Assembly (NCBI GenBank): GCA_037444165.1
Contig: JBBIMX010000001.1
Span: forward strand, 39,052 to 103,051
DNA from: CALIBK01 sp037444165
Lineage (GTDB): Bacteria; Desulfobacterota; BSN033; UBA1163
Direction: 5' to 3'
DNA: 64,000 nt
The translations under genes and the position numbers were made by a program. The notes beneath the pieces were generated by a model that saw only the letters and a list, made by a program, of their open reading frames with translations, ran no database searches and was not told where the DNA came from. Each line of letters begins with the position of its first letter. The first letter of the stretch is position 1. This document shows positions 26,110 through 34,063 of the stretch, one piece after another.

Positions 26110-26838
26110 TTAGAGATCTCCCTGCTGAGTTAAAGCCCCGACATCTTTAACCTCAAAATATTGATCCATAGGGAGATGAGCAAATAAAACAGCACCGATA
26201 CACGGGACGACATATTTGATTGGCCACTCTGCTCCAAGGATATTAAAAAATTCCATACAGGAAGAGCATACACGCAGGCTGTTAGCGATAGAGTATGGAG
26301 AGATCATCCCATTCCGGGTTACAAAATATTTGGGATCTATAAAGTTAGAATGATTGGCTGAATGGCTGGCAAAGATTTGATCGAAATCAAAGGGTTCATT
26401 TGCCCGGTGACGCTCAAACCAGGTTCGATAAAATTCTATCTCTATCGGTTCGACTCTTTCCCAGGTAGGAGGTTTCCTTTTTTGATATTCTTTCGATCTG
26501 ATCATTTCAAAGATCTCATCCGGTGATGGAAATCGGTCGGGTTTAAAATTTGACTCCGTTATAACGATAGGATCTCTTACATCTAAATGATCCAGAAAGG
26601 TATGACTGACCACCAGCAACTTCCCTGCCTTTTCGGATTCCCAATACCATGAAGTTCTTCTCTTACAGAGACCATACCAGGCTGGAGTGGTTAAATAAGC
26701 CACTTTCCAGGAGCTTCTCAGTACCCGGCAGGGAATCCGAACTTCATTTTTTAATTCAATCCCTTCCTTTTCACAGTTGATTCTGATCCTTTCCAACTCT
26801 TCCATACTTACCCAGTAACAAAATTTCTGGTAAGCCAT
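26110..26838 (-). CDS. hypothetical protein
   Basis: 242 residues, soluble, no recognised domain. Features include a Trp/Tyr-rich middle (YGLCKRRTSWYWESEK), a CSSC pair near the C-terminus and a hydrophobic WPIKYVVPCIGAVLFAHLP. The paired cysteines and position before a MinD-ferredoxin ATPase hint at redox or metal work, without proof. Confidence 0.55.
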   Translation of the reverse strand: MAYQKFCYWVSMEELERIRINCEKEGIELKNEVRIPCRVLRSSWKVAYLTTPAWYGLCKRRTSWYWESEKAGKLLVVSHTFLDHLDVRDPIVITESNFKPDRFPSPDEIFEMIRSKEYQKRKPPTWERVEPIEIEFYRTWFERHRANEPFDFDQIFASHSANHSNFIDPKYFVTRNGMISPYSIANSLRVCSSCMEFFNILGAEWPIKYVVPCIGAVLFAHLPMDQYFEVKDVGALTQQGDL

Positions 26839-26887
26839 TACTCCTCCATTTCATCCACGCCTCAACTTTTTACCATTCTCAAAAAGT

Positions 26888-27760
26888 CTATTTGGCTAAA
26901 AATGAATGAACGACTTCCCACATGTGTTGAACCATTCCCTGAACTTCACGGCAAGGATAATCCATGATAGTTCTCCTCTGAATCAGTGCCTCTACTACCT
27001 TAGGTTCGTAAGGGATTTTCCCGATAAGTGGAGAACCATTCTTCTCACAATAAAGGGATATTCTATTAGAATGTTCAAGGTTTAAATCGAATTTATTGAT
27101 ACAAACCATTGAGGGAATTTTGAAATGATTTGAGAGGGTTAAGATTCTTTCCAAATCGTGGATTCCTGAGAGGGTAGGTTCGGTGATGGCTAAAACCACG
27201 TTGACCCCCGTTATGGATGCAGTGACAGGGCATCCGATGCCTGGGGGACCATCAATCAAGATGAGGTCAAGATTATTCTCTTGTGCAATCTCCACCGCTT
27301 TCTTTCTCACCACCGTTACGAGTTTTCCTGAATTCTCCTCTCCAATCCCTAACCGTGCATGGACGAAAGGACCGTAAGGTGTTTCGGAGACAAACCAATC
27401 CCCTGAAAATGCCTCCTCCATTATAATAGCCTCTTCGGGACAAATATGGGAACAAAACCCACAGCCCTCACAGGAGAGATATTCTACCACTCCATTATCG
27501 ATTGCATTGAAGCGGCAAACCCCTGTACAGAGACCGCATTGGGTACATTTATTTAAATCTACATGGGGGGACCTTTTGCCAAAATATTTTTCCTGTTTCA
27601 GGACCCTGGGACGGAGCAAAAGATGGAGATCGGCTGCATCAACATCGCAATCCACCATGACTTTATCCTTCGCTAAGGCTGCAAAGGCGGCAGCAATGGT
27701 GGTTTTCCCTGTCCCCCCCTTCCCACTCACGATGGCCAATTGTTTAATCTCTTTGCTCAT
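26888..27760 (-). CDS. MinD-superfamily ATPase with inserted ferredoxin domain (ORP-cluster type)
   Basis: 290 residues from ATG 27760 (a TTG at 27766 is less likely). Deviant Walker A SGKGGTGKTT, then an inserted two-cluster ferredoxin (CTQCGLCTGVC and CEGCGFCSHIC), then the Walker B-like LILIDGPPGIGCPV. This architecture occurs in the Desulfovibrio ORP operons and near NifX-like proteins, where a role in Mo/Fe-S cofactor or septum-linked assembly has been proposed. A paralog lies at 28311-29165. Function uncertain. Confidence 0.9.
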   Translation of the reverse strand: MSKEIKQLAIVSGKGGTGKTTIAAAFAALAKDKVMVDCDVDAADLHLLLRPRVLKQEKYFGKRSPHVDLNKCTQCGLCTGVCRFNAIDNGVVEYLSCEGCGFCSHICPEEAIIMEEAFSGDWFVSETPYGPFVHARLGIGEENSGKLVTVVRKKAVEIAQENNLDLILIDGPPGIGCPVTASITGVNVVLAITEPTLSGIHDLERILTLSNHFKIPSMVCINKFDLNLEHSNRISLYCEKNGSPLIGKIPYEPKVVEALIQRRTIMDYPCREVQGMVQHMWEVVHSFLAK

Positions 27761-27791
27761 AATCAAGTCTAAATATTTAGGTTTAAGATTA

Positions 27792-28102
27792 TCACTTCTT
27801 TTTCTCTTTATAATTTTTAATGGCTTGGTGAAGGCCTCTTATCGCCAGCAAAGAACAGTGGGCCTTCCTTGCAGGGATTCCACCGGCAGCCCTGATCACA
27901 TCATTGTCTGTGAGTTGCAATGCCTCTTCGAGGGTTTTCCCGATGGCCAACTCCGTAGCAATACTGGAGGTGGAAATGGCTCCTGGACATCCCTGGGTTA
28001 AAAATTTGAAAGCGGATACCTTCCCATCCTCCACTTTGAGATAGACTCGGATAAAATCCCCACAGGTAGGATCCCCTACAACGGCTACTGCATCAGGATT
28101 TT
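27792..28102 (-). CDS. NifU/IscU-like Fe-S scaffold, N-terminus lost in assembly gap
   Basis: The frame is open up to the N-run. Three scaffold cysteines are present: DPTCGD, TQGCPGAI and KAHCSLLA. The GCPGAI and KAHC blocks are typical of the NifU-like proteins found next to ORP/NifX genes. About 20-25 N-terminal residues are missing. The last 55 coding bases before the Ns are repeated exactly after them. Confidence 0.85.
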
Positions 28103-28202
28103 NNNNNNNNNNNNNNNNNNNNNNNNNNNNNNNNNNNNNNNNNNNNNNNNNNNNNNNNNNNNNNNNNNNNNNNNNNNNNNNNNNNNNNNNNNNNNNNNNN
28201 NN
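28103..28202. other. 100-N scaffold gap flanked by identical 55-bp ends
   Basis: Positions 28048-28102 and 28203-28257 are identical over 55 bp in the same orientation. This is the pattern left when two contigs end in the same k-mer and the scaffolder inserts a fixed 100-N spacer. The real distance is unknown and may be negative (overlap). Confidence 0.95.
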
Positions 28203-28310
28203 CGGATAAAATCCCCACAGGTAGGATCCCCTACAACGGCTACTGCATCAGGATTTTAAATGAGATAACCCACATCTTCGTCCAAACCCTCTTCGGTGGG
28301 CAGATAGGGT

Positions 28311-29165
28311 TCACTTTCTTTGACTTGACTCATAGGCTTCCTCCACCTTTTTAAATAGACTCAGAAATTGAGGAATATAGGAAGCATTTTCAACAACAAT
28401 GGGAATCCCCTTTGAATAAGACTCCGCTATTTGCCGATCCATTGGAATTTCCATGAGGATGGGAATGTGTTTCGATTGGCAATAATCCCAGACCTCCCGA
28501 TCTCCCACATCCGCCTTATTGATCACCACTGCCTTTGGAATTCCTAACTTTTCCAGCATTCCCACAGCCAGCTCCAGATCATTCAGCCCAAAAGGTGTAG
28601 GCTCTGTGACAAGAATGCAAAAGTCACTTCCCTTTACAGTTTCAATAACCGGACAGGCTGTTCCTGGAGGGGCATCGAGAATGACAATCTTATCCTTTTT
28701 AATCCTCTCCTTCACCTTCCGGATCAATGGGGAAGCCATCGGCTCTCCCACATTAAGAACTCCATTAACAAAAGGGATTCCATCTGCACTTCCTTCCTGA
28801 ACAATTCCGATCTCTCTCTCCACTTCAAAAATAGCCTTCTCAGGACATAGATAAGAACAGGCCCCGCAGCCGTGACAGAGCTCATCAAAGATCAATACCG
28901 TTTTTAGAATGACGGCAATGGCATGATATTCACAGACCTTTGCGCATTGGCCACAATAATTGCATTTCGTCTCATCAATTCGGGGGACTGGAATTCCCAT
29001 GGAGGTAACCTGGTGGATGGTGGGGGTTAAGAAGAGATGGGAATTCGGTTCCTCCACATCGCAATCAATGAGTTGAACAGACCCTTTGGGGAGCGAAAGG
29101 GCTAAATTAATAGCGATGGTGGTCTTCCCAGTCCCCCCTTTCCCGCTTGCAACAGAAATGATCAT
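28311..29165 (-). CDS. second MinD-superfamily ATPase with inserted ferredoxin domain
   Basis: 284 residues from ATG 29165 (AGGAAA ribosome site; an upstream TTG at 29195 is less likely). Walker A ASGKGGTGKTT, inserted ferredoxin CNYCGQCAKVCEYHAI and CHGCGACSYLCPEKAI, then IVILDAPPGTACPV. A paralog of 26888-27760; such pairs are usual in ORP-type clusters and may act as a heterodimer. Just upstream of the scaffold gap, a short 25-codon frame starting at 28333 ends in TAA beside the duplicated 55-mer. Confidence 0.9.
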   Translation of the reverse strand: MIISVASGKGGTGKTTIAINLALSLPKGSVQLIDCDVEEPNSHLFLTPTIHQVTSMGIPVPRIDETKCNYCGQCAKVCEYHAIAVILKTVLIFDELCHGCGACSYLCPEKAIFEVEREIGIVQEGSADGIPFVNGVLNVGEPMASPLIRKVKERIKKDKIVILDAPPGTACPVIETVKGSDFCILVTEPTPFGLNDLELAVGMLEKLGIPKAVVINKADVGDREVWDYCQSKHIPILMEIPMDRQIAESYSKGIPIVVENASYIPQFLSLFKKVEEAYESSQRK

Positions 29166-29211
29166 ATCTTTTCCTGCTATCCTATTATGGAACAAAAACC
29201 CTATGACTTTG

Positions 29212-29880
29212 TTAAAGCCTCAAATCCTCTCTCACCCTCTTCCGAGGTCCTCCGTCTCTTGACGTAGACCAATCCTTGACCGGAATGATTTCCTTATACC
29301 GATCCAACTGTCCAAGCTCCTTGAGCCGATCGATAATGAGCTGCCAGGCACAATCCGTCTCTCTGTCCACCTCACATTTTCCATTCGTCGATCCCCCACA
29401 AGGACCATTAAGCAAACTTTTGGCACACCTGGCAATGGGGCAGATTCCCGCAGTCTTATCAAGGATGCAGGTTCCACAACCCTGACATCGCTCAGACCAA
29501 ACCCCTTTCTCCAGCGCCACCCCTAAGAAAGTGGTATCGACAGCCGGAAACACCGGCTTCGTCCTATACTTCTCGGCTACATATTGAACCCCTGCACCAC
29601 ACGCCATGGATAAGATTGCTTCATAGTCTTCGACAAAGGGACGGATCTGGTCGATATACTCAGGATCGCATTGACGCTCAAGGGTATGCTCCCAAACCTC
29701 AATCTCCTCCCCATTCTTCGCACGGGCGAACCTCAACTCCGATGCCAATACTCCAACCTCACCTCTTCCCCCAACGGCACAAACCGTCACACATTCATTA
29801 CAGCCAAGAAGAAGCACGTTCTTATATGGCTTGATCATTTGCAGGATTTCATCAAGTGATTTGCGATTGGCTACAATCAT
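29212..29880 (-). CDS. MetV-like zinc protein (methylenetetrahydrofolate reductase C-terminal domain)
   Basis: 222 residues of the MTHFR_C family, called MetV in acetogens, where it partners MetF in methylene-THF reduction. Many cysteines: GCNECVTVCAVGG, CQGCGTC, ICPIARC and LLNGPCGGSTNGKCEVD. These fit zinc and/or Fe-S binding. No MetF gene is visible here; it lies within the ORP-like cluster on the same strand. An electron-transfer role is likely; the partner is unknown. Confidence 0.88.
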   Translation of the reverse strand: MIVANRKSLDEILQMIKPYKNVLLLGCNECVTVCAVGGRGEVGVLASELRFARAKNGEEIEVWEHTLERQCDPEYIDQIRPFVEDYEAILSMACGAGVQYVAEKYRTKPVFPAVDTTFLGVALEKGVWSERCQGCGTCILDKTAGICPIARCAKSLLNGPCGGSTNGKCEVDRETDCAWQLIIDRLKELGQLDRYKEIIPVKDWSTSRDGGPRKRVREDLRL

Positions 29881-29892
29881 CAGGACCTCTAT

Positions 29893-30831
29893 CTATATGT
29901 CATCAGTGACCACGTTCTCGTAATAGCAACGATACTCATATATTCGATACCGGATTGCCCCTGTTTTTATAAGATGATCTAAGTGTTTTACCACCTCATC
30001 CATACAGAGCCCAAGAACTTTCGATATATCTTCTGTGGTACAGGGTCTCGTCTTGATCAAATTAAGAATCTCCGTATCCTTTATGTAATTAAATTCCTCT
30101 CCCAGAGGGGCGGTAAATTCAGTAACAATCTCTGCTTTATCTCCAAGTTTTTCCCTTATCTCTTCAAGTTGAGGGGTCGTCAAGGGGTAAGCAAATTCTT
30201 CAGCAGGAGGCCTGACAGGCGTGTTCAATTGAACCCTATCGGGCTGGATCCTCTCGATGACCTTTTTGAGTCTACCTATTTCCTCTCCCCCATCATTGAT
30301 TCCCCTGCAAAACACCACCTCAAGCCATATCTGACCTCGATACCCTTTCCGAAATTGAATTAGACCCGATAGGATTTCACTTATTTTTAACGATGGATGT
30401 GGCCTATTGATATGTTCAAAAACGGTTGGAGTAATCGCATCCAGGGAAGGAAGAACAACATCCGCCTCAACCAAATCTTTTCGGACTTCTTCAAAAGAGA
30501 GCAAAGACCCATTCGTTAGAACCGCCAGAGGAATGGAAGTCAAATGCTTGACGGTGTGGATGATTTCTCCGATATTTTGATTGAGCGTGGGCTCCCCTGA
30601 CCCGGAGAGTGTAATATAATCCGGCTTCTTTTCTAAGGAGGATAAAGTGAGATCCAGTTCCCTCTTGACTTCTTCAGTTGATCCATAAGATTTTCGAAGA
30701 GTTGTTTTAAAAGTGGTCCTTCCCAGATCGCAATAAATGCAATCAAAGGTGCAGGTCTTGTATGGGACGAGATCCACCCCCAAAGACTTCCCTAGCCTTC
30801 TTGAGGGGACGGGGCCAAAGATATACTTCAT
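29893..30831 (-). CDS. radical SAM protein (COG0731 type)
   Basis: 312 residues. Cluster motif C27-x3-C31-x2-C34 (CTFDCIYC) follows GPVPSRRLGKSLGVD, which is characteristic of the COG0731 group. SAM-binding LSGSGEPTLN is clear. The C-terminal ~90 residues look like a winged-helix domain (TTEDISKVLGLCMDEVVKHL). Substrate unknown. It starts 8 bp before the following zinc-ribbon gene's end and precedes the MetV-like gene by 12 bp, so it is part of the same transcript. Confidence 0.88.
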   Translation of the reverse strand: MKYIFGPVPSRRLGKSLGVDLVPYKTCTFDCIYCDLGRTTFKTTLRKSYGSTEEVKRELDLTLSSLEKKPDYITLSGSGEPTLNQNIGEIIHTVKHLTSIPLAVLTNGSLLSFEEVRKDLVEADVVLPSLDAITPTVFEHINRPHPSLKISEILSGLIQFRKGYRGQIWLEVVFCRGINDGGEEIGRLKKVIERIQPDRVQLNTPVRPPAEEFAYPLTTPQLEEIREKLGDKAEIVTEFTAPLGEEFNYIKDTEILNLIKTRPCTTEDISKVLGLCMDEVVKHLDHLIKTGAIRYRIYEYRCYYENVVTDDI

Positions 30832-30839
30832 AACTCAAA

Positions 30840-31070
30840 CTACCTCCTGACCATCCTTGTGCCGCACTCAGGACAGATGATCTCAAAACAAGGCACTCCG
30901 GCTTCATGAGTAACGGTAGTACCACATTTTGGACATATACAATTTCCTCCAGGACCCGCACCTGCTCTGGATCCGCCCATCCTCCCCATTCGTGACCCTC
31001 TCATTCCTGGACCTCTACCCGTCCCTGGACCACTCCCCCAGGGAGGACCTGTTCCATCACCTCTTGGCAT
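30840..31070 (-). CDS. small Gly/Arg-rich zinc-ribbon protein
   Basis: 76 residues from ATG 31070, chosen for its AAAGGAGG ribosome site; the longer frame has none. The N-terminal half is glycine- and arginine-rich (GPGTGRGPGMRGSRMGRMGG), the C-terminal half is a zinc ribbon with CPKCG and CPECG pairs. Similar small proteins sit beside NifX/ORP genes. Function unknown. Confidence 0.75.
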   Translation of the reverse strand: MPRGDGTGPPWGSGPGTGRGPGMRGSRMGRMGGSRAGAGPGGNCICPKCGTTVTHEAGVPCFEIICPECGTRMVRR

Positions 31071-31167
31071 ATTAATTTCCTCCTTTTCTTCAGGGTAAGG
31101 GCTTATGGGGATTGGATGTCCAATCCCCAAGGTCTCCATCGTCGTCCCCATGCAACCCTGGTTTTTT

Positions 31168-31434
31168 TTACCACCACCAACGACGGAAACCACGCCCGCC
31201 ACCAAATACCCTTCCACGACCTCCACCCCACGGAAGCCATCCCCGACCTGCACCAAAGACAGGACCATAGGATGGCCAGCCGTAGAATGGATATCCGATC
31301 ATTGGAGGATAGTAGGCTCTTGCATACCCGAACCTAAAAGAGGCATAAGCCCAATAGGGTATCGCACAGAAACCTCTCCCTCCACCCGTCATTGGCCCCA
31401 GACCCATTGGTCCTGTTCCATCAAATCCTGGCAT
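31168..31434 (-). CDS. DUF5320-like Gly/Trp/Tyr-rich small protein
   Basis: 88 residues from ATG 31434 with AGGAGG 7 nt upstream; a GTG at 31440 is possible. Starts MPGFDGTGPMGLGPMTGGGRG, the typical opening of DUF5320-type proteins near NifX-like genes. The rest is low complexity with Gly, Trp, Tyr, Pro and Arg, and it ends FRRWWW. No signal peptide. Probably a small accessory protein of the ORP-like system; unknown function. Confidence 0.75.
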   Translation of the reverse strand: MPGFDGTGPMGLGPMTGGGRGFCAIPYWAYASFRFGYARAYYPPMIGYPFYGWPSYGPVFGAGRGWLPWGGGRGRVFGGGRGFRRWWW

Positions 31435-31512
31435 AAACACACCTCCTTTCTATCGGGTGATACGTGATTCGTTAAATGCATTCTGAGCAATGATTGAGAA
31501 CCAAAGTCACCA

Positions 31513-31725
31513 TTATTTTTTCAACTCTTCAAGTCTTTTCTCAATCTCCCTTAACTCTTCTCGGAGGAAATTGGCTTCTTCCTCAAGAAACCGAATCTCC
31601 TCTTCCTTTGTGGGTGGTCCCCATGGAGGAACAGGGCTTCCATACCCCCACGGATGCCAACACCCCCATCGGCCAAATCCATATGGGTAGCGTCTCCATC
31701 CCATTGGTCCCATACCATACGGCAT
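31513..31725 (-). CDS. DUF5320-like protein with C-terminal coiled coil
   Basis: 70 residues from ATG 31725 (AGGAGG 7 nt upstream; adjacent ATG 31728 also possible). The N-terminal half is Gly/Trp/Tyr-rich (MPYGMGPMGWRRYPYGFG); the second half is a Glu/Leu-rich helix (EEEIRFLEEEANFLREELRE), likely a coiled coil. This is the classic DUF5320 layout. It lies between another such gene and the NifX-like pair. Confidence 0.78.
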   Translation of the reverse strand: MPYGMGPMGWRRYPYGFGRWGCWHPWGYGSPVPPWGPPTKEEEIRFLEEEANFLREELREIEKRLEELKK

Positions 31726-31798
31726 CATTCTCCCTCCTTTCATTCAAATGGGAATAGTATGTTGTGAGTGGTGAGCCGATAAAAAACCGTGATGACTT

Positions 31799-32188
31799 TC
31801 ATCGGCCACCCATGCCTCGGCCTCCTCCCATACCAAAGTGGGGAGGAACTGTAGCACCACTGGCTTCCTTCAGAGTCCCTGATTTAAAGGCTTCGACCAC
31901 TTCTTTTATTGTCCCACCAGAAACTAAATAGACCTTGATCCCAGAGGCCGAAAGAGCAGAGGCGGCATTAGGTCCTATATTTCCTGTTATAAGAGCCTTT
32001 GCTCCTCTTTGTGCAATCAACTGAGCAGCCTGAATGCCAGCACCTCCCCTTGACATTATCCCCTCATTTTCACAGGTTTCAAATTCCATGGTCTCTGGAT
32101 CAATAAAGATAAAATACTCACATCTTCCAAACCTTGGATCAACCTGAGAATCGAGAGTTTTACCTGTAGAACTGATGGCAATCTTCAT
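31799..32188 (-). CDS. NifX/NifB-C-terminal-like Mo-Fe cluster-binding protein (ORP-like)
   Basis: 129 residues from ATG 32188, fixed by the ATGA overlap with the upstream gene. Starts MKIAISSTGKTLDSQVDPRFGRCEYF, the common opening of dinitrogenase Fe-Mo cofactor-binding family proteins, with ALITGNIGPNAASALSASGI later. The tail is Gly-rich (GGGRGMGGR). Orange protein of Desulfovibrio, which binds a Mo-Cu-S cluster, is of this family. Likely binds or delivers a metal cluster. Confidence 0.88.
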   Translation of the reverse strand: MKIAISSTGKTLDSQVDPRFGRCEYFIFIDPETMEFETCENEGIMSRGGAGIQAAQLIAQRGAKALITGNIGPNAASALSASGIKVYLVSGGTIKEVVEAFKSGTLKEASGATVPPHFGMGGGRGMGGR

Positions 32189-32574
32189 CGTTCCTCCTTT
32201 CCACATTCGTGTTCATGCCCATGATGTTCACAGGCAACCATTCCTTGAATTTCTCCTCTGAGATAAGCCTCAACCACCTCCTTCACCTTCCCCTGAACTC
32301 CTGTGGCCACATCAATTCCAAATTGATTGAAAAAATCGATTGCCCTCGGACCCATTCCTCCAGCAATCATTACATTTGCCCTTTGAGAGTGGATGAATTG
32401 AGGGATAACTCCTGGCTGATGATTGGGATAGTAGGGATTGTTCACCACCTCAAATCTCAGGATTTGATCTCCCTCCACATCGACAAACGTGTAGTAAGGA
32501 CACCTCCCAAAATGGGCACTGACCTCGCCTTCAAGACCACGACCATCTTCAGAAGCTAATGCAATTCTTTTCAT
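32185..32574 (-). CDS. NifX-like protein with His/Cys tail
   Basis: 129 residues of the same Fe-Mo cofactor-binding fold (AHFGRCPYYTFVDVE, MIAGGMGPRAIDFFNQFGID). The C-terminus CEHHGHEHECGKEE is a plausible metal-binding tail. Translationally coupled to the next NifX-like gene by ATGA. A cofactor carrier in an ORP-like system. Confidence 0.88.
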   Translation of the reverse strand: MKRIALASEDGRGLEGEVSAHFGRCPYYTFVDVEGDQILRFEVVNNPYYPNHQPGVIPQFIHSQRANVMIAGGMGPRAIDFFNQFGIDVATGVQGKVKEVVEAYLRGEIQGMVACEHHGHEHECGKEER

Positions 32575-32585
32575 CTCTTCTCCTC

Positions 32586-33515
32586 CTATTTAAATTGATA
32601 TGGAAATTTCTCCATCTCTAATTTTTTCTCAATCTCTTTAAATCCTACAAACTCCTTGCAACGATCGGCAATCTTTTTGAATGCCTTTGTCGCCTCGGAA
32701 TCAGGATGAGCCATGACAAACGGCATCCCTCGATCACACTCCGTAACCATTTCTGGATCGATCGGAACCCTTCCAAGAAAGGGAACTCGCATCTCTTTTG
32801 CCGCTCGCTCTCCACCCCCTGTTTTAAAAAGCAAGATCTCCTTTTGACAGTGGGGACAGATTAATCCACTCATATTCTCCACTATCCCAATGACCGGAAT
32901 ACCCAGAATTCGGCTAAATGTAACAGCCTTCCGAGAATCCAGAAGGGCCACATCCTGAGGCGTTGTGACGATAATCGAACCATCCACATTCTTAATGAGA
33001 TGGGCGACACTTAAAGGTTCATCCCCTGTCCCGGGGGGTAAATCCACAATAAGAAAATCGAGATCCCCCCACTCCACTTCGCCAATAAATTGGCTAATTG
33101 CATTGTGTTTAATAGGACCTCGCCATACCACCGGGTTATCCTGATCCCCCAAAAAGAAACCCATAGAGATGACCTTAAGATTTGGATAGAGCTCCACAGG
33201 GAGAATTCCATTTTTCGATCCCATCACTTGACGAGACTCAACCCCTAACATCTTAGGGATGTTGGGGCCATGGATATCGGCATCCAGAAGTCCTACATCG
33301 AGCCCATCTAAAGAAAGGGATACCGCAAGATTGGTTGCCACTGTGCTTTTCCCGACCCCACCTTTCCCACTCATCACCATAATCCGATGTCTGATATGAG
33401 AGAGATGGGTCCTTAACCTCTCCTCGGTATGAGCTTGCTTTTCCTGCTCACTACAAACATTCGACTGATTACAAGTCTCACAGAGTTGATCCTTTTCACA
33501 CTTTCTCTCTCCCAT
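32586..33515 (-). CDS. Mrp/NBP35-family ATP-binding protein
   Basis: 309 residues. The N-terminal 30 residues are Cys-rich (CEKDQLCETCNQSNVC) as in Nbp35-type proteins, then Walker A VMSGKGGVGKSTVATNLA, VGLLDADIHGPNIPKMLG, and LIVDLPPGTGDEPL. A CPHC pair near residue 210 is the conserved Mrp cluster-binding motif. Acts as Fe-S cluster carrier or loader. It overlaps the upstream NifX-like gene by 20 bp, so they are coupled. Homologs are part of the ORP operons. Confidence 0.93.
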   Translation of the reverse strand: MGERKCEKDQLCETCNQSNVCSEQEKQAHTEERLRTHLSHIRHRIMVMSGKGGVGKSTVATNLAVSLSLDGLDVGLLDADIHGPNIPKMLGVESRQVMGSKNGILPVELYPNLKVISMGFFLGDQDNPVVWRGPIKHNAISQFIGEVEWGDLDFLIVDLPPGTGDEPLSVAHLIKNVDGSIIVTTPQDVALLDSRKAVTFSRILGIPVIGIVENMSGLICPHCQKEILLFKTGGGERAAKEMRVPFLGRVPIDPEMVTECDRGMPFVMAHPDSEATKAFKKIADRCKEFVGFKEIEKKLEMEKFPYQFK

Positions 33516-33897
33516 TCATGGTCCTCCTTCCTTGAACTCTTCTCCTCCAGCAATAAAGACCTCTTCTTCTCTTTCCCTCACAATAAAACCCGGGCCGAAG
33601 GTGCCCCTTCAAAAAAAGAGTAAGCACTTCACCCGCTTCCCCTGCAACATTATGAATCACCTCCACCCCTCTTTCTCCAAGATGGTCAATACAAAAGTGA
33701 TCAATTCCTCCACAGATGAGTTTATCCACACCCCTTGAGGAAAGATGATCAAGCCTCTGCTGCAGATTGAGGCTCTCCATAGAGAGCTTTTCCTCCTTTT
33801 CCACCTTCTTGCCGCGAAGTTCTACAATCCAAAGCTCGGGACAGACATCAAACCTTGGAGAAACTCTCGTCCCAAAAATTGGAATGGCAATTTTCAT
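33496..33897 (-). CDS. NifX-like protein, first gene of the sigma-54 operon
   Basis: 133 residues. MKIAIPIFGTRVSPRFDVCPEL is a typical Fe-Mo cofactor-binding family opening. The CGGIDHFC block (near residue 64) and a C-terminal basic Arg-rich stretch (KRRRGLYCWRRRVQGRR) are unusual. Its ATG lies only 12 nt past the -12 element of the sigma-54 promoter. First gene of the ORP-like transcript. Confidence 0.8.
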   Translation of the reverse strand: MKIAIPIFGTRVSPRFDVCPELWIVELRGKKVEKEEKLSMESLNLQQRLDHLSSRGVDKLICGGIDHFCIDHLGERGVEVIHNVAGEAGEVLTLFLKGHLRPGFYCEGKRRRGLYCWRRRVQGRRTMNGREKV

Positions 33898-33909
33898 ACT
33901 TTTAATATA

Positions 33910-33924
33910 GCAAAACGAATGCCA
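33910..33924 (-). promoter_or_regulatory. consensus sigma-54 (-24/-12) promoter
   Basis: On the minus strand TGGCATTCGTTTTGC matches the TGGCA-N6-TTGC consensus at every conserved position with correct spacing. It precedes the NifX-like gene and lies between it and a sigma-54 activator. The predicted transcription start (about 33898) is almost at the ATG (33897), implying a leaderless or nearly leaderless mRNA. Confidence 0.8.
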
Positions 33925-34032
33925 GGAAGGATAAGGATGAGAAATAACTTGTCATTCTAAGGAGTTAGAATTTTATAGAGAGAACGAAAAAGGAAGAACC
34001 TTTACGAAAGATTGTCTCAATAATGATACTTA

Positions 34033-34050
34033 TGAAACAAATTAGTTTCA
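34033..34050. promoter_or_regulatory. candidate upstream activator site
   Basis: Perfect inverted repeat TGAAAC-AAATTA-GTTTCA, about 110 bp upstream of the sigma-54 promoter, flanked by two TGATACT direct repeats (34024-34030 and 34055-34061). The distance suits an enhancer for the adjacent activator. Confidence 0.55.
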
Positions 34051-34063
34051 AAATTGATACTAA

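Noticed and set aside
28258..28333. TAA read-through (pyrrolysine-like or recoding) in the NifU-like gene
   Set aside because: The stop is TAA, not TAG or TGA, and it lies at an artificial contig join; assembly error is simpler.
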